From NCBI RefSeq assembly GCF_026625765.1, contig NZ_CP113062.1:3224001-3288000 (forward strand): 64,000 bases of DNA, written 5' to 3'. Source of the DNA: Frigoribacterium sp. SL97. GTDB taxonomy: Bacteria; Actinomycetota; Actinomycetes; Actinomycetales; Microbacteriaceae. This document shows positions 1 to 7,788 of this stretch, piece after piece (position 1 is the stretch's first letter; every line of letters begins with the position of its first letter). Made by a program: the position numbers and the translations under genes. The notes under the pieces were generated by a model. That model saw nothing but the letters and a program-made list of their open reading frames with translations, had not been told where the DNA came from and ran no database searches.

Positions 1-1627
1 CGGCGTACAACGCGTCGTAGGCGTCGGCGGCGGCCTCGTCGGGGACGTAGGTCGCCCGGTCGACGCTGCCCATGGCCTCGGCCGCCGAGCGGATGTCGGG
101 GTAGGCACCCGCGGCGACGGCGGCGTGGATGGCCGACCCGAGGGCCGGGCCCTGCTCGCTCGTGATCGTCGAGATCGGCATGCGGAGCACATCGCTGTAG
201 GTCTGCATCAGGTGCTTGTTCTTCAGCAGACCGCCGGCGGCGATGAACTCGGTGACCGGCACGCCCGACTCCTCGAAGGCCTGGACGATGCGGCGCGTGC
301 CGAACGCCGTGGCCTCGAGCAAGGCCCGGTAGCCCTCTTCGGGCGTCGTGCTGAGCGTCTGGCCGACGATGACGCCGCTCAGCTCGTGGTCGACGAGCAC
401 CGAGCGGTTGCCGCTGTGCCAGTCGAGGGCCACGAGGCCGTGGGCCCCGACGGGCTGCTCGTAGGCGAGGTCGGTGAGGTGCTGGTGCACGCTCTTGCCG
501 GCCGCCGCGGCGTCGTCGACCGACGACTGCGGCACCTGGTTCTTCACGTACCAGGCGAAGATGTCGCCGACGCCGGACTGACCGGCCTCGTAGCCGTAGA
601 GGCCGTCGACGATGCCACCGTCGACGACGCCGCACATGCCGGGCACCTCGGCGAGCTTGTCGCCGTTCATGACGTGGCAGGTGCTCGTGCCCATGATGGC
701 GACCATCTGGCCGGGCTGCGTGGCCTTGGCGGCCGGGGCCGTGACGTGCGCGTCGACGTTGCCGACGGCCACGGCGATGCCCTCGGGCAGTCCGGTCCAG
801 CCGGCGGCCTCGGCCGTCAGCGTGCCCGCGACGTCGCCCAGGGCGCCGATCTCGTGCACGACCTTGGTCTCGGCGAAGTCGGCGAAGTCGGGGTTGAGGG
901 CGGCGAGGAACTCGCGGCTGGGGTACTCGCCGTCCTGGTAGATGCCCTTGTACCCGGCGGTGCAGGCGTTGCGCACGTAGCGGCCGCTGAGCTGCCAGAC
1001 GATCCAGTCGGCGGCCTCGACCCAGTGCTCGGTCGCGGCGTAGACCTCGGGGTCCTCTTCGAGTAGCTGCAGCCCCTTGGCGAACTCCCACTCGCTCGAG
1101 ATGAGCCCGCCGTACCGGGGCAGCCACGACTCGCCCCGCGACGCGGCCAGCTCGTTGATGCGGTCGGCCTGGCCCTGCGCGGCGTGGTGACGCCACAGCT
1201 TGACGAACGCGTGCGGGCGGCCGGCGAAGCGGTCGAGCTCGTTGAGCGGGGTGCCGTCGGCGGTGGTCGGCACCATGGTGCAGGCCGTGAAGTCGGTGCC
1301 GATGCCGACGACCGCGGCGGGGTCGACGCCCGACGCGCGGAGGGCCTCGGGAACGGCGTTCTTCAGCACGTCGACGTAGTCGGACGGCACCTGCAGGGCC
1401 CAGTCGGCGGGCAGGCGCTCGCCCGTTCCGGGCAGCGTGCGGTCGACGACCGCGTTCGGGTACTCGAACGTGGCGCTGGCCAGTTCGGCGCCGTCACGCA
1501 CGCGCACGACGACCGCGAGGCCGCTGAGCGTGCCGTAGTCGACGCCGACGACGTACGTCTCGGCCGAGGCGCCGGCGGGGTCGGGAGCCGCGGGCGACGG
1601 GTCGGAGGGGATGGCGGTCTCAGCCAT
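1..1627 (-). CDS. araB: L-ribulokinase, 3' end beyond window
   Basis: Phosphorylates L-ribulose to L-ribulose 5-phosphate in cytoplasmic L-arabinose breakdown. 542 codons are visible from ATG at 1627 and the frame runs off the left edge, so the C-terminus is missing. The FGGY-kinase fold is clear: an N-terminal VGVDYGTLSG phosphate-binding motif, then GIGTDFTACTMVP, a pattern that separates ribulokinases from xylulokinases and glycerol kinases. Later motifs are MGTSTCHVM and the C-terminal-domain AAGGLLKN. An AAGGAC ribosome site precedes the ATG. A GTGAGCGCTCAC palindrome lies 26 nt upstream of the start, between this gene and the LacI-type gene behind it, so repression by that protein is likely. 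araA and araD are presumably further left, outside the window. Family assignment is firm; substrate rests on the motif and the transporter context. Confidence 0.93.
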   Translation of the reverse strand, partial: MAETAIPSDPSPAAPDPAGASAETYVVGVDYGTLSGLAVVVRVRDGAELASATFEYPNAVVDRTLPGTGERLPADWALQVPSDYVDVLKNAVPEALRASGVDPAAVVGIGTDFTACTMVPTTADGTPLNELDRFAGRPHAFVKLWRHHAAQGQADRINELAASRGESWLPRYGGLISSEWEFAKGLQLLEEDPEVYAATEHWVEAADWIVWQLSGRYVRNACTAGYKGIYQDGEYPSREFLAALNPDFADFAETKVVHEIGALGDVAGTLTAEAAGWTGLPEGIAVAVGNVDAHVTAPAAKATQPGQMVAIMGTSTCHVMNGDKLAEVPGMCGVVDGGIVDGLYGYEAGQSGVGDIFAWYVKNQVPQSSVDDAAAAGKSVHQHLTDLAYEQPVGAHGLVALDWHSGNRSVLVDHELSGVIVGQTLSTTPEEGYRALLEATAFGTRRIVQAFEESGVPVTEFIAAGGLLKNKHLMQTYSDVLRMPISTITSEQGPALGSAIHAAVAAGAYPDIRSAAEAMGSVDRATYVPDEAAADAYDALYA

Positions 1628-1652
1628 GGAACGTCCTTGTCCTGATGCGAAA

Positions 1653-1664
1653 GTGAGCGCTCAC
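1653..1664. promoter_or_regulatory. LacI-type operator, copy 1 (araB)
   Basis: GTGAGCGCTCAC is a perfect 12-bp palindrome just upstream of araB. The same 12 bp recur at 7253-7264 and 10148-10159. Centre-symmetric sites with CG at the dyad are typical for LacI/GalR repressors, and such a gene lies next door at 1720-2709. Confidence 0.8.
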
Positions 1665-1686
1665 ATTCTCACATGAGCGAGTGGGA

Positions 1687-1704
1687 CCGTGCAATCTCGC
1701 ACGG
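1687..1704 (-). terminator. short hairpin after the lacI-type gene
   Basis: CCGTGC and GCACGG pair perfectly around a 6-nt loop, 16 nt past the regulator's stop codon and before the araB operator. There is no T-run, so termination is only suggested. It could partly insulate araB from read-through. Confidence 0.35.
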
Positions 1705-1719
1705 GCGGTTCGGGGTCGG

Positions 1720-2709
1720 TCAGCGGGCCGGGGCCGCCGTCGAGCGGCGGACGACGAGCTCGGGGTCGAGTGCCGCCACGGGCGCCTCGTCGCCGGCGAG
1801 CACGGCCTCGACGGTCGTCATGAGTCGGCGCCCGAGTGGCTCGAAGTCCTGCCGCACGGTGGTCAGCGGCGGGACGAAGTGTTCGGCCTCGGGGATGTCG
1901 TCGAAGCCGACGATGCTCACGTCGCGCGGCACGACCCGACCGGCGTCGACGTACGCGTGCACGACGCCGAGCGCCATCTGGTCGTTGCCGCAGAACACGG
2001 CCGTGACGTCGTCGCGTCCGGCCAGCTCTCGGCCGATGCGATGACCGGAGCCCGGGGTCCAGTCGCCGCGCAGCAGCACCGTCGAGTCGACGCCGAGCCG
2101 TTCGCAGGCCTCGCGCCAGCCCCGCTCGCGGTCGCGGCCGTCCATCCACCCGTCGGGCCCGGCGACGTGGGCGATGCGGCGGTGACCGAGCGAGACGAGG
2201 TGCTCGACGGCCGCCTCGGCCCCGGCGGCCTGGTCGAACGAGACCGTGTGGTGGCCGTCCTCGGCCTCGCTGTCGGCGGTGACCAGCGGCACCGACACCC
2301 CGGAACGCCGCAGCACCTCGAGGGCCTCGGCGTCGGGCGCGATGAGCACGATGGCCGCCACGTTCTGGCCCACCAGCGAGTCGAGGGCCTGCCGCATGCC
2401 CTGCCGGTCGTCGACGTCGAGGGTGGCCATCGACACCTGGTACCCGGCTCGTCGGGCGGCACCGTTGAAGCCGTGCATCGTGCTCGACGGCCCGTAGAAC
2501 GGGAACCCCGTGCTGATCACGCCGAGCGACCTCGTCTTGCGGCTGGCCAGCGCCCTGGCGGTGAGGCTCGGCCGGTAGTGGAGCTCGTCGATGGCGACGT
2601 CGACCTTGGCCTTGGTGGCGGGACGGACCGTCGGGTCGCCGTTGACGACCCGCGAGACGGTCTGGTGCGAGACGCCGGCTGCGGCCGCGACGTCGAAGAG
2701 GGTTGCCAC
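1720..2709 (-). CDS. LacI/GalR-family transcriptional repressor
   Basis: A 329-residue DNA-binding repressor. Residues 3-25 form the LacI helix-turn-helix (TLFDVAAAAGVSHQTVSRVV), followed by the hinge (RPSLTARALASRKT) and a periplasmic-binding-protein-like sensor domain with VSIVGFDDIP near the C-terminus. The family binds sugars or sugar phosphates and usually releases DNA on binding. It starts with GTG at 2709; TAGGAT (2716-2721) lies 6 nt before the start, so the mRNA is probably leaderless. It sits between araB and the sugar ABC transporter on the same strand, and three identical palindromes in the neighbourhood make it the likely local regulator of arabinose/alditol genes. The effector cannot be read from sequence. 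Confidence 0.92.
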   Translation of the reverse strand: MATLFDVAAAAGVSHQTVSRVVNGDPTVRPATKAKVDVAIDELHYRPSLTARALASRKTRSLGVISTGFPFYGPSSTMHGFNGAARRAGYQVSMATLDVDDRQGMRQALDSLVGQNVAAIVLIAPDAEALEVLRRSGVSVPLVTADSEAEDGHHTVSFDQAAGAEAAVEHLVSLGHRRIAHVAGPDGWMDGRDRERGWREACERLGVDSTVLLRGDWTPGSGHRIGRELAGRDDVTAVFCGNDQMALGVVHAYVDAGRVVPRDVSIVGFDDIPEAEHFVPPLTTVRQDFEPLGRRLMTTVEAVLAGDEAPVAALDPELVVRRSTAAPAR

Positions 2710-2813
2710 GAGGTGATCCTAGTTCGGTTCGGTTTTCGGGACGGTGGCGTCGTGTGCGGCCGGCCCGCGCCTCCTGCGGTCTGGTCGGTGCCCGCCGGGG
2801 GCGGGGAGACGAG

Positions 2814-2847
2814 GAGGCGCGGCTCCCGTGACCGGGAACCGCGCCTC
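2814..2847 (-). terminator. terminator-like hairpin built from the AGGAGGCGC word
   Basis: 15-bp arms GAGGCGCGGCTCCCG and CGGGAACCGCGCCTC (one mismatch, 4-nt loop) lie 20 nt past the permease stop codon. The arms are inverted copies of the dispersed AGGAGGCGCGG word, and a third copy lies at 2764-2777. It probably ends the transporter operon before the lacI-type gene. Confidence 0.65.
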
Positions 2848-2867
2848 TCGCGGATGGTGACCGCTCG

Positions 2868-4136
2868 TTACTTGCCGGACGAGGCGGCGCGACGCTTGTT
2901 GAAGACGTCGAACGCGACCGCGGCGAGCAGCACGAGGCCCTTGATCAGGGACTGGTACTCGGTGCCGACGCCGAGGATCGACATGCCGTTGTTCAGGATG
3001 CCGATGATGAGACCACCGACGATGGCGCCGGTGACCGTGCCGATGCCGCCGGTGACGGCGGCGCCACCGATGAACACGGCCGCGATGGCGTCGAGCTCGA
3101 ACCCGTTGCCGGCGCTGGGGCTGGCGAGGTTCAGCTGGCCGGTGAAGACGACGCCGGCCAGGGCGGCGATGACGCCCATGTTGACGAAGAGCAGGAACGT
3201 GACGCGCTTCGTCTTGACGCCGGACAGCTCGGCGGCGTGCAGGTTGCCACCGATCGCGTAGACGTGACGGCCGAACACCGAGTTCTTCATGATCATCGAG
3301 TACGCGACGACGAGCACCGCGAGCACGACCAGGACGATCGGGGTGCCCGAGTAGCTGGCGAGCAGGAACCCGACGTACATGACCAGGGCGACCGTGAAGA
3401 CCATCTTGGTGATGAACCACAGGAAGGGCTCGTCCTCGAGCTGGTACTTGCGACGCGTGGCACGGCCGCGGAGGCCGGTGCCGATGAGGGCCAACGAGGC
3501 GACGGCGCCGAGGACGAGCGTCAGCGGCTCGTACCCGGTCGTGCCGAAGGCGGGCAGGAAGCCCGACCCGATGTCGCGGAACCCCTGGGGGAAGGGCGAG
3601 ATCTGCTGGCTCTGGAGGGCGATCTGGGCGGCACCGCGGAACGCGAGCATGCCGGCCAGGGTGACGATGAACGCCGGGATGCCGAAGTAGGCGATCCAGA
3701 AGCCCTGCCAGGCCCCGACCAGGGCGCCGAGCACGAGGCAGAGCACGACGGCGAGCGGCCAGGGCAGGCCCCACTGGGTGATCATGACGCCGGCCATGGC
3801 GCCGGTGAAGGCGACGATGGAGCCGACCGAGAGGTCGATGTGGCCGGCGATGATGACCATCACCATGCCGATGGCCAGGATCAGGATGTAGCTGTTCTGG
3901 ACCACCAGGTTCGACACGTTGATCGGTGCCAGCGTGATGCCGTTCGTGGTGACCTGGAAGAACAGCACGATGACGATCAGCGCGATGAACAGGCCGATCT
4001 GGCGCAGCTGCCCGCCGAGGTACGAGACGGCACCCGTGATCGGGTTGCCACCCGAACCGGACTGCGGCTGACGGGAGGTGGGCGACCCGCCCGTGGGCTT
4101 CGGGTCGGTGGCCTGGGTGGGGCTAGGCGCGCTCAT
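2868..4136 (-). CDS. sugar ABC transporter permease (GguB/MmsB type)
   Basis: A 422-residue inner-membrane subunit of a monosaccharide ABC importer. After a polar, Gly/Ser/Pro-rich N-terminus of about 45 residues there are roughly ten hydrophobic helices. The BPD_transp_2 family patterns AGHIDLSVGS (near residue 95) and YAIGGNLHAAELSGV, which touches the ATPase, are both present. The length matches GguB/XylH-like permeases. The ATG at 4136 overlaps the end of the ATPase gene by 14 nt, which implies translational coupling. It is the last gene of the chvE-gguA-gguB order and ends before a strong hairpin. In Agrobacterium this system carries arabinose, xylose and galactose; here arabinose is inferred from araB nearby. 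Confidence 0.92.
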   Translation of the reverse strand: MSAPSPTQATDPKPTGGSPTSRQPQSGSGGNPITGAVSYLGGQLRQIGLFIALIVIVLFFQVTTNGITLAPINVSNLVVQNSYILILAIGMVMVIIAGHIDLSVGSIVAFTGAMAGVMITQWGLPWPLAVVLCLVLGALVGAWQGFWIAYFGIPAFIVTLAGMLAFRGAAQIALQSQQISPFPQGFRDIGSGFLPAFGTTGYEPLTLVLGAVASLALIGTGLRGRATRRKYQLEDEPFLWFITKMVFTVALVMYVGFLLASYSGTPIVLVVLAVLVVAYSMIMKNSVFGRHVYAIGGNLHAAELSGVKTKRVTFLLFVNMGVIAALAGVVFTGQLNLASPSAGNGFELDAIAAVFIGGAAVTGGIGTVTGAIVGGLIIGILNNGMSILGVGTEYQSLIKGLVLLAAVAFDVFNKRRAASSGK

Positions 4137-5673
4137 TGACGGGGCTCTCTCGTTCGAGGGTCATGTACTTCAGGAGGAATTCGGGGGTCGCCTCGGCGAT
4201 CGGAACGTCGGCCGTGATGCGCCCCTCCGAGAGGGTGTAGATGCGGTCGCAGATGCCGAGCAGTTCGGGCAGCTCGGACGAGATGACGATGACGCCCTTG
4301 CCCGCGTCGGCGAGCTGGTTGATGATCGTGTAGATCTCGTACTTGGCGCCGACGTCGATGCCACGGGTGGGCTCGTCGAGGATGAGCACGTCGGGGTCGG
4401 CGTACATCCACTTCGACAGCACGACCTTCTGCTGGTTGCCGCCCGAGAGCTTTCCCGTCACCGACGCCACGGTGGGCGCCTTGATGTTCATGCTCTTGCG
4501 GAAGCGCTCGGCGACGGTGCTCTCTTCGGACCGGTTGACGAAGCCCCAGTTGGCGAGCTTGCCGAGGGCCGAACCGGACACGTTGCGCGTGATGTCGTCG
4601 ATCAGGTTGAGGCCGTACTTCTTGCGGTCCTCGGTGGCGTAGGCGAGACCCGCGGCGATGGCCTTGCTGACCGTCGACGTGTCGATCTTCTCGCCGCGCT
4701 TGTAGACGGTGCCCGAGATGCCGGTGCCGTAGCTCTTGCCGAAGACGCTCATCGCGAGTTCGGTGCGTCCGGCGCCCATCAGCCCGGCGATGCCGACGAT
4801 CTCGCCGGCCTTCACGGCGAGGTTGGCCTGGTGGATGATCTCGCGCGTCGAGTCGAGGGGGTGGTGGACGGTCCAGTCCTCGATGCGCAGCAGCTCGTCG
4901 CCGACCTTCGACTCGTGGGCCGGGTAACGGCTCTCGAGGTCGCGGCCGACCATGCCCTTGATGATGCGGTCCTCGGACACCTCGTCGGCGTGCATGTCGA
5001 GGGTCTCGATCGTCTTGCCGTCGCGGATGATCGTCACCTTGTCGGCGATCGCCTTGATCTCGTTGAGCTTGTGGCTGATGATGATCGACGTGATGCCCTG
5101 CCCCTGCAGGCTCTTGATCAGGTCGAGCAGGTGGGCCGAGTCGTCGTCGTTCAGGGCGGCGGTGGGCTCGTCGAGGATGAGGATCTTCACGCGCTTCGAG
5201 AGCGCCTTGGCGATCTCGACCAGCTGCTGCTTGCCGACTCCGATGTCGACCACCTTGGTGACCGGGTTGTCACGCAGGCCGACGCGGGCCAGCAGGCCGG
5301 CGGCGTCGAGGTTGGTCTTGTTCCAGTCGATGAAGCCGTTCTTGGACTGCTCGTTGCCGAGGAAGATGTTCTCGGCGATCGAGAGGAACGGGCTGAGCGC
5401 CAACTCCTGGTGGATGATGACGACGCCCGCGGCCTCGGAGTCGTTGATGTTCTTGAAGTCGACGGGCTGGCCGTCGAGCAGGATCTGGCCGTCGAACGAG
5501 CCGCTCGGGTAGACGCCCGAGAGCACCTTCATGAGCGTCGACTTGCCGGCGCCGTTCTCGCCGCAGATCGCGTGGACCTGGCCGCGCTCGACCTCGAGCG
5601 TGACGTCCTGCAGGGCCTTGACGCCGGGGAACGTCTTGGTGATCTCCCGCATCTCGAGGATCGTGTTCGCCAC
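4123..5673 (-). CDS. sugar ABC transporter ATPase (GguA/MmsA type)
   Basis: A 516-residue protein with two fused ATP-binding cassettes, as in all carbohydrate-uptake-2 importers. The first domain has Walker A GENGAGKS (residues 38-45) and Walker B ILILDEPTAALND. The second has LSGGNQQKVVLSKWM and VLILDEPTRGIDVG. As usual in this family the second Walker A is degenerate (GLMGAGRTE). It starts at GTG 5673 with AAGGAA 7 nt upstream. It lies between the binding-protein gene and the permease. An inverted-repeat hairpin at 5723-5757 separates it from the binding-protein gene and may lower its expression relative to that gene. Confidence 0.94.
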   Translation of the reverse strand: MANTILEMREITKTFPGVKALQDVTLEVERGQVHAICGENGAGKSTLMKVLSGVYPSGSFDGQILLDGQPVDFKNINDSEAAGVVIIHQELALSPFLSIAENIFLGNEQSKNGFIDWNKTNLDAAGLLARVGLRDNPVTKVVDIGVGKQQLVEIAKALSKRVKILILDEPTAALNDDDSAHLLDLIKSLQGQGITSIIISHKLNEIKAIADKVTIIRDGKTIETLDMHADEVSEDRIIKGMVGRDLESRYPAHESKVGDELLRIEDWTVHHPLDSTREIIHQANLAVKAGEIVGIAGLMGAGRTELAMSVFGKSYGTGISGTVYKRGEKIDTSTVSKAIAAGLAYATEDRKKYGLNLIDDITRNVSGSALGKLANWGFVNRSEESTVAERFRKSMNIKAPTVASVTGKLSGGNQQKVVLSKWMYADPDVLILDEPTRGIDVGAKYEIYTIINQLADAGKGVIVISSELPELLGICDRIYTLSEGRITADVPIAEATPEFLLKYMTLERESPVNERA

Positions 5674-5722
5674 GTGTTCCTTCTTCCGTGTGTCGGGTGG
5701 GTGCCGCTGGGGAGCAGAGAAG

Positions 5723-5757
5723 CGAGGAGGCGCTGGTCGGCGACCGGCGCCTCCTCG
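5723..5757 (-). terminator. intra-operon hairpin between binding-protein and ATPase genes
   Basis: CGAGGAGGCGCTGGTC (5723-5738) pairs with GACCGGCGCCTCCTCG (5742-5757) around a 3-nt loop with one G-T wobble. It begins 20 nt past the binding-protein stop codon. A stable hairpin here is the usual way to make more binding protein than ATPase, by partial termination or by protecting the upstream mRNA. Both arms are copies of the dispersed AGGAGGCGC word. Confidence 0.65.
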
Positions 5758-5776
5758 GTTCTCGCAGGGGAGGGAC

Positions 5777-6932
5777 CTACTTGAGGTCGGCCTCGGTGTA
5801 GTAGCCGCTGTCGATCAGGACCTCTTTGTAGTTGTCCTTCGTGACGATGGTCGGCTGGAAGAGGTACGTCGGGACGACCTTCACGCCGTTGTCGTACGTC
5901 TTGTCGTCGTTCGTCTCGGGCGTCTTGCCGGTGAGCAGGTCGTCGGCCATCACCACGGACTGGTCGGCGAGCTGACGCGTGTCCTTGTAGATGGTCGAGT
6001 ACTGCTGACCCTCGATGATCGACTTGACCGAGGCGGCCTCGGCGTCCTGGCCGGTGATGACCGGGAGGGCGTCGCTGGTGTAGCCGGCACCCTCGAGCGC
6101 CGAGATGATGCCGATCGAGATGCCGTCGTAGGGCGAGAGCACGCCGTCGAGCTTGGTGCCGCCCGAGTAGGTCGAGGCGATCAGGTTCTGCATGCGGGCC
6201 TTGGCGGTGGCCGGGTGCCCATGCCGCGGTGGCGGCCTGCGTGAACTGGTCCTGACCGGAGCCGATCGTCAGCGAACCGTCTTCGATGTAGGGCTTCAGG
6301 GTGTCCATCGCGCCGTTGAAGAAGAAGGTGGCGTTGTTGTCGTCCGAGCTGCCGGCGAAGACCTCGATGGTCTTGGGCGAGGCGCCGTCGACCTTCTTGC
6401 CGTCGGCGTCGGCGAGGCCGAGACCGGTCAGGAGGCTGGTGCCCTGGTCGACGCCGACCTTGTAGTTGTCGAACGAGACGTAGTAGTCGACGTTCTCGTT
6501 GCCCGTCAGCAGGCGGTCGTACGAGATGACCTTGATGCCGGCCTTGGCGGCCGAGTCGAGCTGGTCGCTGAGCGAGCCACCGTCGATCGAGGCGACGATG
6601 AGGACCTTCGCGCCCTTGGTGATCATGTTGCTGATCTGCTGGACCTGCTGGGGGATCTTGTTGTCGGCGTACTCGAGGTCGACCTTGTAGCCCTTGTCCT
6701 CGAGGGCGCTCTTGACGGCGTCGCCGTCCTTGATCCAGCGCTCGGACACCTTGGTGGGCATCGCGACGCCGACCAGCGCACCGGCGTTGTCGCCGCTGCT
6801 GCTGCCGCCGGCGTCACCGCCGCGTCCGCCGCCGCCGCCGGAGCAGGCGGCCAGGGAGAATGCCATGCCGACGGCGACGATGCCGACGAGGAGCTTTTTC
6901 TTCACGGTTGTTCCATTCGTGTCAGGTGTCAT
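5777..6932 (-). pseudogene. ChvE-type sugar-binding lipoprotein, frameshifted
   Basis: Binding protein for the adjacent importer. It has a lipoprotein signal (KKKLLVGIVAVGMAFSLAAC, Cys as lipidation site) and a Gly/Ser linker, then the ChvE pattern VISYDRLLTGNENVDYY and GSSDDNNATFFFNGAMDTLKPY. The frame breaks after FTQAATAAW. An extra base in the C run at 6218-6220 moves the remaining third (HPATAKARMQNLIAS through YYTEADLK) into another frame. Removing one base gives a normal protein of 384 residues. Without the repair translation runs on into the ATPase gene. The start may be ATG 6932 or GTG 6905, which directly precedes the basic KKK of the signal. Since the rest of the operon is intact, this is either a very recent mutation or a sequencing error. 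Confidence 0.85.
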
Positions 6933-7068
6933 CTCGACGGCGTCGTCGATGACGGGTGATGGTGCTGTGAGGGGATCTCTGTGGTGCGGGCGCTCGACGG
7001 CTCGGGTGGCCGGGGACGCGCCGGGCCGACGGGTGCGCGAGGCCTGCCCGTCGGGGCTGAGGGGGACG

Positions 7069-7158
7069 TCAGGCCGGGGCGACCGCGAGGAGGCGCGGGG
7101 CGGGCGACGTGCGGACGGCCCGGTGGGCGGCCGGGCGGCGGAGGGAGGAGCTGTTCAC
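7069..7158 (-). CDS. possible 29-residue leader ORF in the chvE 5' region
   Basis: The stretch 6933-7250 between the transporter operator and the chvE start is about 318 nt long with no recognisable gene. Inside it a GTG at 7158 follows GAAGAGG at a good distance and opens a 29-codon frame (VNSSSLRRPAAHRAVRTSP...). The peptide resembles nothing I know and is Arg/Ala/Pro-rich, as chance frames are at this GC content. It could be an upstream regulatory ORF; the evidence is weak. Confidence 0.2.
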   Translation of the reverse strand: MNSSSLRRPAAHRAVRTSPAPRLLAVAPA

Positions 7159-7250
7159 GGTTGACCTCTTCGTCAGGAAACGTGTGGCTGGGGTGTCGCG
7201 GAGTGGAGCGGGATGGCCCGTCGCGGGGACGGTCGAGCGCTGACCTGAGA

Positions 7251-7266
7251 ATGTGAGCGCTCACAT
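7251..7266. promoter_or_regulatory. LacI-type operator, copy 2 (sugar transporter)
   Basis: ATGTGAGCGCTCACAT is a perfect 16-bp palindrome that contains the 12-bp core seen at 1653 and 10148. It lies just downstream of a promoter-like sequence reading toward the chvE-type operon, the expected place for a repressor that blocks initiation. Confidence 0.85.
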
Positions 7267-7280
7267 CGGTGGTGCTGGGC

Positions 7281-7310
7281 AATACTGAACGAGGTCCAGG
7301 TGCTTGTCAA
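7281..7310 (-). promoter_or_regulatory. probable promoter of the sugar transporter operon
   Basis: Read on the minus strand, a perfect -35 TTGACA (7310-7305) is followed after 18 nt by AGTATT (7286-7281), a weak -10. The operator palindrome begins 15 nt further on. It is the only -35/-10 pair I could find upstream of the operon. Confidence 0.5.
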
Positions 7311-7401
7311 GTCGGTCGGCGCCCGGCGTGTCGCGACAGGATTTACACGTTCGCCACACGCCGTTCACGCGCGTGAGCGGTCGTCACGTCACAGTGTGCC
7401 C

Positions 7402-7704
7402 ATGATCACCGCGACCGCGACCGTCCACACGGCGCACGACGCCGCCGGCCTGTTCTGGTTGTCGCGCCGCCTGCTCGCCGAGCACCGGGCCGCGAAGGTC
7501 GAGGTGGGCCAGTACCTCGTGCAGCTCGCCGACGCCGGGACCGTGCTGCTCACCGAGCTGCCCGAGGCCCTGCGGTTCGACGTCGTCGTCCGGGACGAGC
7601 TGACGGCACGCCGCACGCGCCGGGCGCTCGAGGCCGCCCTCGAACGCTGCCTGCCCGGCACGGTGTCGGCCATGACCTGGCAGACCGAACCCGTCGCCGT
7701 CTGA
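7402..7704 (+). CDS. small hypothetical protein
   Basis: A 100-residue protein of unknown function, divergent from the sugar transporter operon. I chose ATG 7402, beginning MITATATVHTAHDAAG. It has no Shine-Dalgarno, but CACAGT lies 6 nt upstream, like the -10 boxes of the leaderless genes elsewhere in the window. The protein is soluble and of mixed charge, with an Arg-rich stretch (RDELTARRTRRALEAALERC) and no transmembrane segment or known motif. Codon use is normal for the window. It is followed by a long inverted repeat shared as terminator with the convergent epimerase gene. Confidence 0.6.
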   Translation: MITATATVHTAHDAAGLFWLSRRLLAEHRAAKVEVGQYLVQLADAGTVLLTELPEALRFDVVVRDELTARRTRRALEAALERCLPGTVSAMTWQTEPVAV

Positions 7705-7719
7705 GGGCGGCCCGGCGCG

Positions 7720-7779
7720 ACACCCCCGAACCAGCGCGACGCCCCGGGTTCGTGGGGTGTCGTGCTGGTTCGGAGGTGT
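7720..7779. terminator. long-stem bidirectional terminator or inverted-repeat element
   Basis: 26-bp arms (7720-7745 and 7754-7779) match with three differences around an 8-nt loop, and weaker pairing extends outward to 7708 and 7788. It fills the gap between two convergent genes. The stem is much longer than a normal intrinsic terminator and there is no T-run. Confidence 0.6.
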
Positions 7780-7788
7780 CGGGCCGCG

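Noticed and set aside
125..1066. Long open frame on the plus strand opposite araB (313 codons)
   Set aside because: It is a shadow of the minus-strand kinase; composition is His/Asp/Val/Gly-rich and no family motif is present.
5529..6193. Programmed frameshift in the chvE-type gene
   Set aside because: The shift site is a plain CCC without slippery heptamer or downstream pseudoknot, and binding-protein genes are not known to use recoding.
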